Below, one piece after another: positions 6,440-6,531 of a stretch of DNA of 6,531 bases (the first letter of the stretch is position 1; every line of letters begins with the position of its first letter). The stretch covers positions 1 to 6,531 of the forward strand of contig JAABSS010000029.1 of NCBI GenBank assembly GCA_011390235.1, read 5' to 3'. A program made the position numbers and the translations under genes. The notes beneath the pieces are model-generated. The model ran no database searches, was not told where the DNA came from, and worked only from the letters and a program-made list of their open reading frames with translations. Origin of the DNA: Desulfotignum sp. Lineage in GTDB: Bacteria > Desulfobacterota > Desulfobacteria > Desulfobacterales > Desulfobacteraceae.

Positions 6440-6531
6440 TTACAATGGTTCCGAACCCTTTACGAATTTTTTAGTGCTTCCCTCCTTTCTTTTTTCCATG
6501 TACTTGTTCAGCAGGTTCAGGGTTTTATCAC
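6440..6531 (-). CDS. Possible C-terminal end of an upstream gene (partial, unrecognised)
   Basis: Reading the minus strand from the right edge, one frame is open for 29 complete codons, DKTLNLLNKYMEKRKEGSTK and a further nine residues ending in EPL, then stops with TAA at 6440-6442. The first ten codons have G or C at most third positions (CTG, AAC, AAG, TAC), as expected of real coding sequence. Of the other two frames, one has a stop at once and the other after four codons. The peptide is charged and probably helical, but too short for a family call. If real, this gene ends only 68 bp before the TAXI receptor start and could belong to the same transcript. It could equally be chance open sequence in a leader region. 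Confidence 0.4.
   Translation of the reverse strand, partial: DKTLNLLNKYMEKRKEGSTKKFVKGSEPL

Noticed and set aside
6372..6440. Extended N-terminus of the TAXI receptor from the ATG at 6440
   Set aside because: It adds 23 residues before the signal peptide, and the perfectly spaced AAGGAG supports the ATG at 6371.
6475..6495. AGGAGG-like Shine-Dalgarno near 6481-6487 suggesting a small upstream gene
   Set aside because: No ATG, GTG or TTG start follows at a usable distance, so it is probably coding or chance purine-rich sequence.

Overview
The window carries one compact minus-strand gene cluster, read from right to left. It looks like an uptake-and-oxidation operon of an anaerobic bacterium. 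In transcription order it holds: a possible C-terminal tail of an upstream gene (right edge), a TAXI-type TRAP solute receptor with a signal peptide, a fused 4TM/12TM TRAP permease, a GlcD-type FAD-linked 2-hydroxyacid dehydrogenase, electron transfer flavoprotein beta (EtfB), and electron transfer flavoprotein alpha (EtfA) with an N-terminal 2x[4Fe-4S] ferredoxin domain. EtfA runs off the left edge without a stop.

All five main genes share one strand. Gaps are 117 bp (receptor/permease), 33 bp (permease/dehydrogenase), 7 bp (dehydrogenase/etfB) and a 4-bp ATGA overlap (etfB/etfA), which fits one transcript. The largest gap holds a perfect 17-bp inverted repeat with no T-tract on either side, so it is more likely an intercistronic mRNA hairpin than a simple terminator. 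No non-coding stretch exceeds 300 bp, and I see no RNA gene, insertion sequence or CRISPR array.

Working model (inference from family knowledge and gene order): the TAXI receptor captures an organic acid in the periplasm, the ion-driven TRAP permease imports it, and the FAD enzyme oxidises a 2-hydroxy acid, either the imported compound or one derived from it. Electrons pass to EtfAB, whose bifurcating-type EtfB motif and ferredoxin-bearing EtfA suggest that NAD+ reduction is paid for by reduced ferredoxin. This is the confurcating logic known for the lactate dehydrogenase-Etf complex of Acetobacterium woodii (LctBCD). The substrate cannot be read from the sequence.

The periplasmic receptor with a signal peptide implies a diderm. 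Moderate GC, ferredoxin-type EtfA and TRAP-TAXI transport would suit a sulfate reducer or relative in Desulfobacterota (Desulfobacteraceae-like). That taxonomic guess rests on gene content only.
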